Shown: positions 1-8,578 of the stretch, piece after piece | Numbering within the stretch: the stretch's first letter is position 1 | Layout of the letters: the number at the start of each line of letters is the position of its first letter | DNA from: Oscillospiraceae bacterium | GTDB taxonomy: Bacteria > Bacillota > Clostridia > Oscillospirales > Ruminococcaceae | Reading direction: 5' to 3' | DNA: 64,000 nucleotides | NCBI GenBank assembly: GCA_020024285.1 | Contig: JAHHTZ010000001.1 | Location: 62,001 to 126,000 of the forward strand | The notes under the pieces: generated by a model | Database searches by the model: none | What the model was told of the DNA's origin: nothing | The model's input: the letters and a program-made list of their open reading frames with translations, nothing else | Made by a program: the position numbers and the translations under genes

Positions 1-912
1 TGTTCCGCCGGCCATCAGGATATAGCCGCTGGCAAGTACCCCAAGAGAACCCATGTTCATCAAAACCGCGGGAAGTCCATCCATCAAAACAAAGTCAGAC
101 ATCAGGCGGCCGGAATGGCGGAACAGATGAAACCACGGTTTGAAACTCCAGTCTGACAAATAAAAACCGAGGAAGAAGAGGATAAAAAACAGCGCAAACA
201 GATAGATCATCACAGCAGGGGAGTTGTTGTATTCCCATGCCAGCTGGGAGGATGGATTGTAACCGAAGGAGCGCAGAAGAGATACCAAAAGCGTTCCGAC
301 AAGACCAGCCGAGAAGCCGACATTATATAAGCTGTATCCCTGATGGACACGAAGGCAGTAGGTGCTCAATGGCGGGAGGATAAATCCGATCAGAACGCCG
401 GTCAAAATAGCGCCCACTATTGTATAAAAATTTCCGTCTCCAATCAAAGCGATCTCTGTAACAATGGGAGAGAGCGATGTTCCGTACAGTGCGGTATAAA
501 TATATTTGGAGAAGGGGCTTTTCTGACGGCGCGCGTAAAGATGAACACCCAGAATGATTGGCCAGATATTCAAAATATCCTTGCCGAACATCGAAAATCC
601 GCTGCACAGAAGGATGCAGGCGATGCCCGGACCTGTAATGGCGACTTTTGTAACGTGAAACAGGAGGAGGGAGATCAGCATGATCAATCCGGCATTGAAA
701 AAGGTAGCACCAATGCCTCCTATAAAAAAGTTATCAGCAATCAAACCTGCCCGATGGATGAGGATTTTATAAAGTCCATGAAAAATCTCGGAGGGACTTT
801 GCACCAAAACAGCAAAGATAAACATAGATGCACAAATCGTCCAAAGCAGGATCTTGATGAATCTAAGTTGATCTTGGTTGATTTTTTCTTTCAAATTGCA
901 GATAGGAAACAC
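1..912 (-). CDS. DUF1576 family membrane protein, C-terminal part off the window
   Basis: The minus strand is open for 304 codons from position 912 to the left edge, so the 3' part is missing. The translation is a polytopic membrane protein with segments such as ILGVHLYARRQKSPF and ILTGVLIGFILPPLSTYCL and the stretch VHQGYSLYNVGFSAGLVGT, which I recognise as typical of DUF1576 proteins of Clostridia. Function is unknown; a transporter-like role is only inference. The start is uncertain. An in-frame stop lies about 30 bases upstream, and the only candidates are GTG at 912, with an AGAAAGG directly against it, and TTG at 894. The gene is divergent from sbcD. On the other strand the same stretch holds only a shadow ORF. 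Confidence 0.8.
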   Translation of the reverse strand, partial: MFPICNLKEKINQDQLRFIKILLWTICASMFIFAVLVQSPSEIFHGLYKILIHRAGLIADNFFIGGIGATFFNAGLIMLISLLLFHVTKVAITGPGIACILLCSGFSMFGKDILNIWPIILGVHLYARRQKSPFSKYIYTALYGTSLSPIVTEIALIGDGNFYTIVGAILTGVLIGFILPPLSTYCLRVHQGYSLYNVGFSAGLVGTLLVSLLRSFGYNPSSQLAWEYNNSPAVMIYLFALFFILFFLGFYLSDWSFKPWFHLFRHSGRLMSDFVLMDGLPAVLMNMGSLGVLASGYILMAGGT

Positions 913-1051
913 CCTTTCTATTATTTTACCAGTCGATTATAAGACGACTATATATAATCATAATATAAAACGAAGTTTCATGCAATACATTTTTTGTATA
1001 ATTAAACAGAGAAAAATCGACCAAGAAGCACGAAATAAAAAATATCAGGAC

Positions 1052-1080
1052 TTTTCAAATAAAGGTATATCAAGTATAAT
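1052..1080 (+). promoter_or_regulatory. Probable promoter of the sbcD operon
   Basis: TATAAT at 1075-1080 is preceded by TTTTCA at 1052-1057 with a 17-base spacer. The -35 box is weak (4 of 6). The site lies 54 bases before the sbcD start in the AT-rich gap between sbcD and the divergent DUF1576 gene. Confidence 0.5.
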
Positions 1081-1133
1081 GTAGAAGGATTACAGTATGA
1101 AAAATATGGATCAAATGGAAAGGAGCATCCCTC

Positions 1134-2225
1134 ATGCGTTTTATTCATACAGGCGACTGGCATATCGGAAAAAGCGTTGCGCCTCAGCAGTATGGGGCTG
1201 AGTTTTCAAGGCAGCGAAAAGAAGAACTGCTCAAAACAGCAGAAAATATGGTGCAGTTTGCCAATGAAAATCAAGTGGATCTGATCCTGTGTGCAGGAGA
1301 TCTGTTCGACAGTGAGGATGTCCACTGGGATGAACTCAACCGTCTCAACAAAATTTTCTCTCAATTAAAATCCTGCCGATTTGTAACGGTCGCCGGAAAC
1401 CACGACCCGCTTCAAACCGGCGGAGCTTATGAAAAAATAGATTGGGTGCCGCAGGTGATTTTTGCGCCGCCGGGAATCTCAAAGATTTCGTTTCCCGAGC
1501 TGAATACAACGATCCACACCTATTCCTGGACAACCAAAACGATGAGCGAGCCAAAGCTGGAAAATTGGCATCCTCAAAAAGAATCCGAGCTTGATATCCT
1601 CCTTTTGCATGGGGATGCGCTCATGGCACAAAGTCAATACCTCCCTCTTTCCCAGTCGTGGCTGCATAGTCTGCCAATGGATTACATCGCTTTGGGGCAT
1701 ATTCACCGCGCCTGCGTCCTGGAGCAGCACATTCGATACAGCGGCTCTCCGGAACCACAGGATATTTCTGAAACCGGCGACCACGGATTTTGGCTGTGCG
1801 ATTTGCAGCAGGGAAAATGTACTGTGCAGAAAATCGTCAGCGCGCAGCGCGTTTGCTATAAGGCGGAGCTGGAGCTCAACAGCCAGTATGCACCGTGGCA
1901 GGTGCGCACCGCCATATACCAGATGGCGGAGAAAAAGGGACTCAAAAACCTGTACGATATTTCCCTGACCGGCTCTTATTCCACAGAAAAGCCCATCGAC
2001 GTCGAGCAGCTCCGTCAGGATCTGCTGTCCGAGGGGGTGCTGTGCCGCCTTCAGAACAAAATGCGCCCGGATTATGATTTGGAGCGTCTGCTGGAGGAAA
2101 ACAGGGGCAATCTGATCGGAGAATTTATCCAACTGTTTCAAGGAAAAACGCTGGATGCCGTGGAAGAACAGGCACTGCGTCTGGGAGTAGAAGCCTTGCT
2201 GGAAGAAAAGAGGATGCAGCCATGA
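1134..2225 (+). CDS. sbcD: DNA repair exonuclease, SbcD/Mre11-like (YhaO-like) subunit
   Basis: A calcineurin-like metallophosphoesterase of 363 residues. The metal-binding motifs are visible in order: D8/H10 in HTGDWHIG, GDLFD near residue 55, GNHD at 88-91, LLHGD in the middle and GHIH near residue 190. In the family this nuclease pairs with an SMC-like ATPase to process double-strand breaks and hairpins. The next gene overlaps by four bases (ATGA) and encodes such an ATPase, so the two surely form one unit. The start ATG follows AAAGGAG. Length and the C-terminal cap region fit the YhaO branch of Firmicutes better than E. coli SbcD. Confidence 0.9.
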   Translation: MRFIHTGDWHIGKSVAPQQYGAEFSRQRKEELLKTAENMVQFANENQVDLILCAGDLFDSEDVHWDELNRLNKIFSQLKSCRFVTVAGNHDPLQTGGAYEKIDWVPQVIFAPPGISKISFPELNTTIHTYSWTTKTMSEPKLENWHPQKESELDILLLHGDALMAQSQYLPLSQSWLHSLPMDYIALGHIHRACVLEQHIRYSGSPEPQDISETGDHGFWLCDLQQGKCTVQKIVSAQRVCYKAELELNSQYAPWQVRTAIYQMAEKKGLKNLYDISLTGSYSTEKPIDVEQLRQDLLSEGVLCRLQNKMRPDYDLERLLEENRGNLIGEFIQLFQGKTLDAVEEQALRLGVEALLEEKRMQP

Positions 2226-4819
2226 AAATCGAAGAATTACATTTGATTGGGTTTGGGCGGTTTCACAATTACAAAATCTCTTTTGAAGACGGGCTAAACC
2301 TGATCTATGGAGAAAACGAAGCCGGAAAAACGACCATCCAGCATTTTATTGTCGGAATGCTCTACGGCTTCTTTGTTCCAGGCGCTCGCCGAAAAACCTA
2401 TTCCGCAGAATATTCTCAATACCAGCCATGGAACTCTGCAATATCATACGAAGGAGCGATGATCTGCTCAAAGGACGGACGCAGATACCGCATCCAGCGT
2501 GTATTTCAAAAGGAAAATGAATCGGTATCTGTGTTTGATGCGGATACCGGGGAGGATTTGAGCAGTCAATTCCCGTATGACCCGCTCACTCGTCTTCGCA
2601 CACCGGGACTCATTCTTGCCGGCGTATCCAAAACGATTTTCTGCAACACAGCGCGGATCGCCCATCTAGAAACAGCCCCGCAGGAGGATTTTGCCAAAGC
2701 GTGGGAAGATCAGGTCCTGTCTTTGAGCGAAACAGCGGATTCCTCCCTTTCCCTTCAAAGAGTTCAGACGATTTTAGACAAAAAGGCGGATGAGATCGGT
2801 TCTCCCAAACGAAAAAAGACTCCATTCGGTCAAAGCATCGATCGGCTTGAGGAGCTAAAACGGGAAGAAGAACGCCTTGATGAATCGAATCACAGCCACA
2901 GTGCTCTATACCAGCGCAAGGATGAGCTGGAGCAATGCCGTCAATCGATCGCCAATGATTTGGCGCAAATCGATCAAAAGCTGCAGAATATGGGGGACCC
3001 GCAATCTGCGGCGCAATATGAAAAGGCGCTGCAAATCAAGGATAGGATCGAGCAGCTGGCAGGTGTTTTGGAACGCACACAGGAGCGGGAGGAGCCTCAC
3101 GATCTTCAGCGTCAGATCGGTGCATGTGAGCAGGCAAAGCAGATGCTCGATCAGGAGGAAGCCTCCTTTGCGCAGTGGGATGCACGATTGAAGGATATCA
3201 ACGAACGCTTTACGGCACAGCCGATCCGCACACAGGATCTCAATTTGCTCAATCAATGCTTTGCGCTCAAGGAAAAAGCCATGGCACATCCAGCAGGACA
3301 GAGCTCCCAGCATTTGCGCTGGGAAATTCAGCAAAAGCAGCAGGAGCTGACAGAACTTTCTTCCACAGATCTCGGAGCGATCGGAGAAGCGCTTGTAGAA
3401 TATGACGCATGGCAGGAAGAGCTTGATAAGCAGGCAGGACCAAGCAAGTGGATTGTTCTGGCGCTTGGCGGCTTCCTGGCAGTCGGAGGCAGTGCGCTTG
3501 GGATATTTTCAAGCCCCTTCTGGTTCATTGCAGCTGTTTTAGGCTGCATCACCGCAGCGGGAAGTTTGTTTATCGGAAATCGTGGTGCAGTTCTGGAAGA
3601 GGCTGAGGAAGGTCAAAGCAGCATCCTTGCCCGTTTCCATCAGAAGGACCGCGACGGATTGGAAGCCCTTCATGCGCAGGCACAAATCCAGTCAGAGCGC
3701 AGGGCACACCTGATCGACGAATTGCGTGTCTTAACACAGCAGCTGCAATCGGGTGCTCCGGCAAACACAGTGTCAGGCAGCGAATTGGATGAGTATGCAG
3801 TGCGCATTACAGGAAACCCTCAATCACGCTGGAGCAATCAGCTTGTGGAACAGGTGCAGACAGCGCGGGAGCTTTGTCTGGAATTTGCAGAAATGTCCAA
3901 GCAGCGTACTGCGGAATGGGAACAGCTCCGCCGCCATCGTCAGGAATATCAATCCATGCAAAAATCGCTTCAGGAAACGCTGGAATCGATGGGAATTTCC
4001 GAAAACAACTCTGCGGAGCTTGAAAAGTTTCGTGTGGAGCAGCAGGAGCGTGCGCGTGCGCAGATGGAGCTTGAGCTGCAGCAAAAGCAGCTTCTTGACT
4101 GCTTGGATGGAAAATCGTTTGAAGAGCTGCAGCAGCAATACCAAAAGCATCCTGCACTGGATAACCTGAATGAAAGCAGGGAAGCTCTCGAAGCAGAACG
4201 TGCAGAATTAGGAGAAAAAGAGCAGGTTTTGATTCGGGAACTGTCACAGATCGAGGGTCAGCTTTCCACAATGGAGCAATACCATCGACCGATGGGGGAT
4301 GTCCGCAAAGAGCGAGAAGCACTGGAAGAACAGTGTGTACAGTGGCAGCAGACTCTTGATGCAATACAGCTTGCCAAAGAAAAACTCGCACAGGCGAGCG
4401 CCTCGATTCAAAAGGACCTGTCTCCGGCACTTGCGCGCCGAATGAGCGAAATCATTTCCTGGCTGACCTCCGGGCGTTATTCGAAGGTGCTGCTCTCACG
4501 CGATTTGCATATCCGTCTGGAAGACCCACAGACAGGTCGGCTCATTTGTGTTGAATCCCTCAGCCGCGGAACAATGGATTTGATCTATCTTGCAATGCGT
4601 ATGGAGCTTGTGACCGTTCTCTGTGAAAAGACAAATCTGCCGCTTCTTATGGATGATAGCTTCAATCACTTGGACGATCAGAGGGCATCGGGACTCCTGC
4701 TCTATCTTTCCCAGCATCTTCCCGGTCAGGCATTGATTTTCACCTGTCAGCATAGAGAAGAGCAGATCCTGCGGCAGAATGAGCTTGCTGCCCATATCAT
4801 TACACTCAGCCGCGAATAG
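2222..4819 (+). CDS. SbcC/YhaN-like AAA ATPase
   Basis: An 865-residue SMC/Rad50-like ATPase. Walker A is GENEAGKTT at residues 30-38. Long Glu/Gln-rich coiled coils fill the middle. The ABC-type signature region LSRGTMDLIYLAMRMEL and a Walker B with D-loop (LPLLMDDSFNHLDD) are near the C-terminus. Between the coiled coils, around residues 408-450, lies a pair of hydrophobic segments, a feature of the YhaN branch and absent from classical SbcC, which has a zinc hook there. I infer that it is the motor partner of the preceding SbcD-like nuclease, with which it overlaps by ATGA. The two hydrophobic segments suggest membrane association. Confidence 0.85.
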   Translation: MKIEELHLIGFGRFHNYKISFEDGLNLIYGENEAGKTTIQHFIVGMLYGFFVPGARRKTYSAEYSQYQPWNSAISYEGAMICSKDGRRYRIQRVFQKENESVSVFDADTGEDLSSQFPYDPLTRLRTPGLILAGVSKTIFCNTARIAHLETAPQEDFAKAWEDQVLSLSETADSSLSLQRVQTILDKKADEIGSPKRKKTPFGQSIDRLEELKREEERLDESNHSHSALYQRKDELEQCRQSIANDLAQIDQKLQNMGDPQSAAQYEKALQIKDRIEQLAGVLERTQEREEPHDLQRQIGACEQAKQMLDQEEASFAQWDARLKDINERFTAQPIRTQDLNLLNQCFALKEKAMAHPAGQSSQHLRWEIQQKQQELTELSSTDLGAIGEALVEYDAWQEELDKQAGPSKWIVLALGGFLAVGGSALGIFSSPFWFIAAVLGCITAAGSLFIGNRGAVLEEAEEGQSSILARFHQKDRDGLEALHAQAQIQSERRAHLIDELRVLTQQLQSGAPANTVSGSELDEYAVRITGNPQSRWSNQLVEQVQTARELCLEFAEMSKQRTAEWEQLRRHRQEYQSMQKSLQETLESMGISENNSAELEKFRVEQQERARAQMELELQQKQLLDCLDGKSFEELQQQYQKHPALDNLNESREALEAERAELGEKEQVLIRELSQIEGQLSTMEQYHRPMGDVRKEREALEEQCVQWQQTLDAIQLAKEKLAQASASIQKDLSPALARRMSEIISWLTSGRYSKVLLSRDLHIRLEDPQTGRLICVESLSRGTMDLIYLAMRMELVTVLCEKTNLPLLMDDSFNHLDDQRASGLLLYLSQHLPGQALIFTCQHREEQILRQNELAAHIITLSRE

Positions 4820-4869
4820 ATTTTTTCCGGCATCCCTTATCCTATAAAACAAAAAGCGAGGCAAAACCA

Positions 4870-5400
4870 ATGATACAATCGAAAACCAAAAGAATTACAG
4901 CCACTGCATTTTTTATTGCTTTAGGCATCCTGCTCCCCTCAGCATTTCATCTTGTCGGAAAAGCAGGTTCCGTCTTTCTCCCAATGCACATTCCGGTATT
5001 GCTGTGCGGCTTTTTGTGTTCCGCATCCTACGGTGCGTTGTGCGGGGTGCTTGTCCCGCTCCTTTCCTCTTTGATCACAGGGATGCCGCCCATCTTCCCG
5101 ATCGGAATCTCCATGATGCTGGAGCTTGCTTCCTATGGATTTCTTGCCGGGGTGTGTTATGAAAAATTTGGCAGAAAGATTTATCCTGCACTGATCACCT
5201 CCATGATTGGTGGACGGATCGTATGCGGGATCGCCAATGCCTTCCTTTTCAATATGGCAGGAAAGGCGTATGGATTCCAGGCGTTTGTGTCCGGAGCATT
5301 TGTGGTCGCTCTGCCCGGTATCGTGATCCAACTGATTTTGGTGCCGCTGCTGATTATTTCCCTCAAAAAGGTTCTGCGGTCTGAGTCAAATATAAAATAG
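4870..5400 (+). CDS. ECF transporter S component (substrate-binding membrane protein)
   Basis: 176 residues with about six hydrophobic segments and an N-terminal TKRITATAFFIALGILLPS stretch typical of energy-coupling-factor S components. The motif GSVFLPMHIPVLLCGF is common in group II S components of Clostridia. It captures a vitamin or similar small molecule and needs a shared EcfA/A'/T module, which is not in this window. The substrate cannot be read from the sequence; pantothenate, folate, pyridoxine-type compounds or cobalamin (CbrT-like) are all possible. The cobalamin salvage operon lies 4 kb downstream but is separated by other genes. The spacing of 50 bases from the SbcC-like gene is compatible with co-transcription, and a terminator follows directly. 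Confidence 0.75.
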   Translation: MIQSKTKRITATAFFIALGILLPSAFHLVGKAGSVFLPMHIPVLLCGFLCSASYGALCGVLVPLLSSLITGMPPIFPIGISMMLELASYGFLAGVCYEKFGRKIYPALITSMIGGRIVCGIANAFLFNMAGKAYGFQAFVSGAFVVALPGIVIQLILVPLLIISLKKVLRSESNIK

Positions 5401-5403
5401 GAG

Positions 5404-5438
5404 AATGCTCTGCGATCTTTAGATGGCAGAGCATTTTT
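5404..5438 (+). terminator. Intrinsic terminator after the ECF S component
   Basis: AATGCTCTGC (5404-5413) pairs with GCAGAGCATT (5426-5435), followed by a T run. Confidence 0.85.
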
Positions 5439-5452
5439 AACAGGTGAGAGGT

Positions 5453-5623
5453 CTATTTTATATCGTTTGAATCTTCATACTCTCTGAGAACCTGCATCAG
5501 ATCAGAAACACTTTGGATGGAGTCCGCATGCTGGATCAAAAAACCTTGTTTTTGCTCATTGAGTGAGAGAAAGCAAGAGCGCGCCTCCTGATTTTGACTG
5601 ATCAAACTGTTCAATGATTTCAT
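5453..5623 (-). CDS. Small hypothetical protein, 56 residues
   Basis: Minus-strand ORF starting ATG at 5623 and ending TAG at 5453-5455. It is supported by an excellent ribosome site, GGAGGTG, six bases upstream of the ATG. The product begins MKSLNSLISQNQEARS and ends REYEDSNDIK; it is polar, predicted mostly helical, with one Cys and no membrane segment or signal peptide. I do not recognise the family. It stands alone between the S component and leuA, convergent with the former and divergent from the latter. Its own promoter is not clear. The strong ribosome site is the main reason to call it. Confidence 0.65.
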   Translation of the reverse strand: MKSLNSLISQNQEARSCFLSLNEQKQGFLIQHADSIQSVSDLMQVLREYEDSNDIK

Positions 5624-5736
5624 GATAACACCTCCAAAGATAGTTTATCCTGTTTTTGATGTGTTACACAGAATTGATTGCAAAGAAAAAGCATCGACCG
5701 AATTCGGCATAATAATCGGTAATATTGCAAAAAACG

Positions 5737-5765
5737 TTGACAAGCAACAGTGTGCATGTTAGTAT
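5737..5765 (+). promoter_or_regulatory. Promoter P1 upstream of leuA
   Basis: TTGACA at 5737-5742, a 17-base spacer, and TAGTAT at 5760-5765. The -10 is extended by TG at 5757-5758. Transcription would start near 5772, only about 15 bases before a terminator-like hairpin. Confidence 0.8.
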
Positions 5766-5786
5766 AAAACAGACTTCTTATCGATT

Positions 5787-5813
5787 CCGTCCTGTGGATT
5801 CAGGACGGTTTTT
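5787..5813 (+). terminator. Terminator-like hairpin in the leuA leader (possible attenuator)
   Basis: CCGTCCTG (5787-5794) and CAGGACGG (5801-5808) form a perfect 8-bp stem with a 6-base loop, followed by TTTTT. It lies between promoter P1 and leuA and has no T run in the other orientation. A second -10-like TATAAT sits just beyond, at 5820-5825, with a poor -35. There is no T-box sequence and no room for one. Confidence 0.75.
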
Positions 5814-5847
5814 CTGCATTATAATAGAGTCAGAAGGGGAACGCAGC

Positions 5848-7374
5848 ATGGCAAATATGATCAAGATTTTCGATACCACCCTCCGGGATGGAGAACAGGC
5901 TCCGGGATTCAGTATGGTCTTAGCAGAAAAATGTGAAATGGCAAAACAGCTGGAGCGTCTGGGCGTGGATGTGATTGAGGCAGGGTTTGCCATTGCATCT
6001 CCGGGAGATTTTGAATCCGTCGAAAATATTTCTAAAATAATCAAAAATTCTACCGTATGCGCTTTGGCGCGGATGCGCGATAAAGATATAGAAGCTGCAG
6101 CCAAGGCATTAAAGCCGGCAGTCCGCCCTCGCATCCATGTATTTATTGCAACTTCTGACTTACATATGAAATATAAGCTCCAGATGACAAGGGAAGAGGT
6201 GTTATCCTCTGTACAAAAAAATGTGGCTTATGCAGCAAGCCTTGTACCGGAAGTAGAATTTACCGCGGAGGATGCAACCCGCAGCGACCCGCAGTTTCTC
6301 TATCAGGTCCTCGAAACCGCGATCAAAGCCGGGGCATCGATCGTCAATATTGCAGATACCGTGGGCTATACTGCGCCCAATGAATTTTATGAACTGGTAA
6401 AGGGCGCATTTTCTCATGTTGACGGAATCGAACATGTAACCGTTTCTGCACATTGTCACAATGATTTGGGATTGGCAGTAGCAAATGCGCTGGCGGCGGT
6501 GTCTGCCGGTGCATCGCAGGTGGAATGTACGATCAACGGGATCGGGGAGCGGGCAGGCAACACTTCATTGGAAGAATTTGTGATGAACCTTAAGGCGCGC
6601 TCGGACTTTTACGGAGTGGATTGTGCTGTAAATACACAGCAGATCTATAAAACGAGCGCCCTCTTATCGAGCATCACCGGTGTAAAGGTGCAGCCCAACA
6701 AAGCAATCGTCGGAGCCAATGCTTTTGCACACGAGGCAGGAATCCACCAGCATGGGATGATTGCCAACCGTGAAACGTATCAAATCATCGCGCCGGAAAC
6801 AATTGGTCTTACCAGCAACCGCATGGTTTTGGGAAAACATTCCGGAAAACATGCAGTAGAACAGCGCCTTCAGGAAATGGGATATTCTCTTTCAGAAGAA
6901 AATATGGAACAGGCTTTTCGCCAGTTCAAGCTCCTTGCAGACACAAAAAAGGAAATTACCGATCGCGACCTGGAGGCCATGGTGATCCGCCGCACCATCT
7001 CCATCCCGGAAACCTATCGCCTCGAAAACTACTCCATCAGTATGGGAAATCAAATTTCATCGACTGCGTGGGTGAGAATGGTGGATCAAAACGGAACCGC
7101 GCAGGAAGCAGCCGTTGCATCCCACAACGGACCGATCGATGCAGCGTTTAAGGCAATCAGTCAGATGGTCGATGTTCCCTTTGAGCTCGCAGATTTTATT
7201 ATCAGCGCGGTAACGGGAGGAACAAACGCACAGGGCGTTGTATATGCAAAAATCAAGTATGAGGGAAAACTGTACACCGGAAGCGGAGTCAGTGCAGATA
7301 CCATAGAGGCGGGGATACAGGCATATATCTCCGCAATCAACACCATGATCTGGGCAACACAGCAAACACTCTAA
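5848..7374 (+). CDS. leuA: 2-isopropylmalate synthase
   Basis: 508 residues. It catalyses the first committed step of leucine synthesis, condensing acetyl-CoA with 2-oxoisovalerate. The catalytic DTTLRDGEQAPG motif is at residues 9-20, and metal binding is by the HxH in SAHCHNDLG. The second signature INGIGERAGN and the C-terminal LeuA allosteric domain (about residues 370-508) are present, so leucine feedback control is expected. I chose the ATG at 5848, after AAGGGGA, because the family starts near the TTLRDGEQ motif; the open frame extends further 5' only through the promoter and leader. leuB, leuC and leuD are not in the window. The next gene follows after 12 bases with its own GGAGG. Confidence 0.93.
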   Translation: MANMIKIFDTTLRDGEQAPGFSMVLAEKCEMAKQLERLGVDVIEAGFAIASPGDFESVENISKIIKNSTVCALARMRDKDIEAAAKALKPAVRPRIHVFIATSDLHMKYKLQMTREEVLSSVQKNVAYAASLVPEVEFTAEDATRSDPQFLYQVLETAIKAGASIVNIADTVGYTAPNEFYELVKGAFSHVDGIEHVTVSAHCHNDLGLAVANALAAVSAGASQVECTINGIGERAGNTSLEEFVMNLKARSDFYGVDCAVNTQQIYKTSALLSSITGVKVQPNKAIVGANAFAHEAGIHQHGMIANRETYQIIAPETIGLTSNRMVLGKHSGKHAVEQRLQEMGYSLSEENMEQAFRQFKLLADTKKEITDRDLEAMVIRRTISIPETYRLENYSISMGNQISSTAWVRMVDQNGTAQEAAVASHNGPIDAAFKAISQMVDVPFELADFIISAVTGGTNAQGVVYAKIKYEGKLYTGSGVSADTIEAGIQAYISAINTMIWATQQTL

Positions 7375-7386
7375 GGAGGAAGGCAA

Positions 7387-8490
7387 ATGAAAAAGACCAT
7401 TGCACAGGAAACACAGGACATCCTCAAAGGCATCGAGGATTTTTGGAAGGACCTCATGAGCCTGCCAAAAGCAGACACGCAGCCCATTGAGGAGCATCAG
7501 TTCATTCTGCTTCTTTCAGGCATATCATCCTATCGTAAGATGCCGGGGATCGAGGAGCATATGGGCTTTGATACCCTGTATCACGGCAAGGGACGAATCG
7601 CGCAGCGACAAACGAGAGAGCATTTGGAAAAGATGTATGGGATCACAGACAAAGAAAGCCTTGTACAGGCTGCCGATCAGTTTTACCATACCGAAAACGA
7701 GTATGAGCAGTTTATGAGCTTCTGGGAGCGACGCCCGCTCTTTAACGAAAAAGATCTGACAGCGGAAGGGCGCGGTGTATTCCAAAAATGCAAAGCGTTT
7801 GCAGAGCTTTTTCGCGATCATGTGAAGGAGCGCGGATTTTTTGCGTGGGACTGCAACGAGAAAATCGGGCTGTATCGCGCTGCGTGTGCCTGCGATCTCA
7901 TCAGTGAATCCGAATTCTGGGAACTGACAAAGCCTCTGGCACACAAAGCATCCCAGCTTTACCACTCCTGGAAGGAATACGCCCTCAGTGCGCTGTGCGG
8001 CTCTGTCTACTTTATGTACTGTCAGGATGGATGCAAAGAGGGGGAAGGGCTCAAACAGTTTTATGCCATCAATCGGATGCTGATGCACCGTCTGTTTTTG
8101 GATGACGGGCACTGGACGCGCTGGGAATGGTATGAGTATCCAAGCAAGAAATGGGCGATCCCCGGAACAAAAATCAAACAGCTCCTTACAGACTGGGAGG
8201 GACCGGTTGGATGCCTTGCAACAGACAGGATCATGGTAGATGGGTGCAGGGTTGGGTATCTGTACCGGGAAGAACCGTGCCAGAATATGCCGGATAGCGG
8301 CTGGAGATTTTTTGCCGGGGATGAGGATGACGAATATACCAGCGATACACAAAGAGTGGGGGTATACCATCTCAACACCATCTGCAACTACGATCCTGAT
8401 GTCCTTCCGCTTCTCCATGCGCCAATCGGGACAGCATATATCCGCGGCGAGGACGGAATTTTTCATGCAGAAAAACTCGAAGAAAAGTAG
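7387..8490 (+). CDS. DUF1266 and DUF2185 domain fusion protein
   Basis: 367 residues, cytoplasmic by appearance. Residues about 45-225 match my recollection of DUF1266: a helical region containing FAWDCNEKIGLYRAACACD and SEFWELTKPLAH, the usual W-D-x-x-R and tryptophan-rich repair pattern. Residues about 265-355 look like DUF2185, with VGYLYREEP, DSGWRFFAGDEDDEY, YHLNTICNYDPDVLPLL and IGTAYIR. DUF2185 is related to immunity-type proteins in polymorphic toxin loci, but nothing toxin-like is nearby. The gene follows leuA after 12 bases with AAGGAGGAAGG before the ATG, so it is probably in the same transcript. Function is unknown. Confidence 0.75.
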   Translation: MKKTIAQETQDILKGIEDFWKDLMSLPKADTQPIEEHQFILLLSGISSYRKMPGIEEHMGFDTLYHGKGRIAQRQTREHLEKMYGITDKESLVQAADQFYHTENEYEQFMSFWERRPLFNEKDLTAEGRGVFQKCKAFAELFRDHVKERGFFAWDCNEKIGLYRAACACDLISESEFWELTKPLAHKASQLYHSWKEYALSALCGSVYFMYCQDGCKEGEGLKQFYAINRMLMHRLFLDDGHWTRWEWYEYPSKKWAIPGTKIKQLLTDWEGPVGCLATDRIMVDGCRVGYLYREEPCQNMPDSGWRFFAGDEDDEYTSDTQRVGVYHLNTICNYDPDVLPLLHAPIGTAYIRGEDGIFHAEKLEEK

Positions 8491-8578
8491 CCGATTTTTC
8501 TTGATCATGAATATCTCCCTGAACTCTTTGCATAAAATCAAAGGACGATCATAACAAGGAGAAAGGAAGGCGGACGAG

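Noticed and set aside
343..942. 199-codon plus-strand ORF at the left edge
   Set aside because: It is antisense to the DUF1576 gene, has no family signature, and the minus strand encodes a clear membrane protein through the whole stretch.
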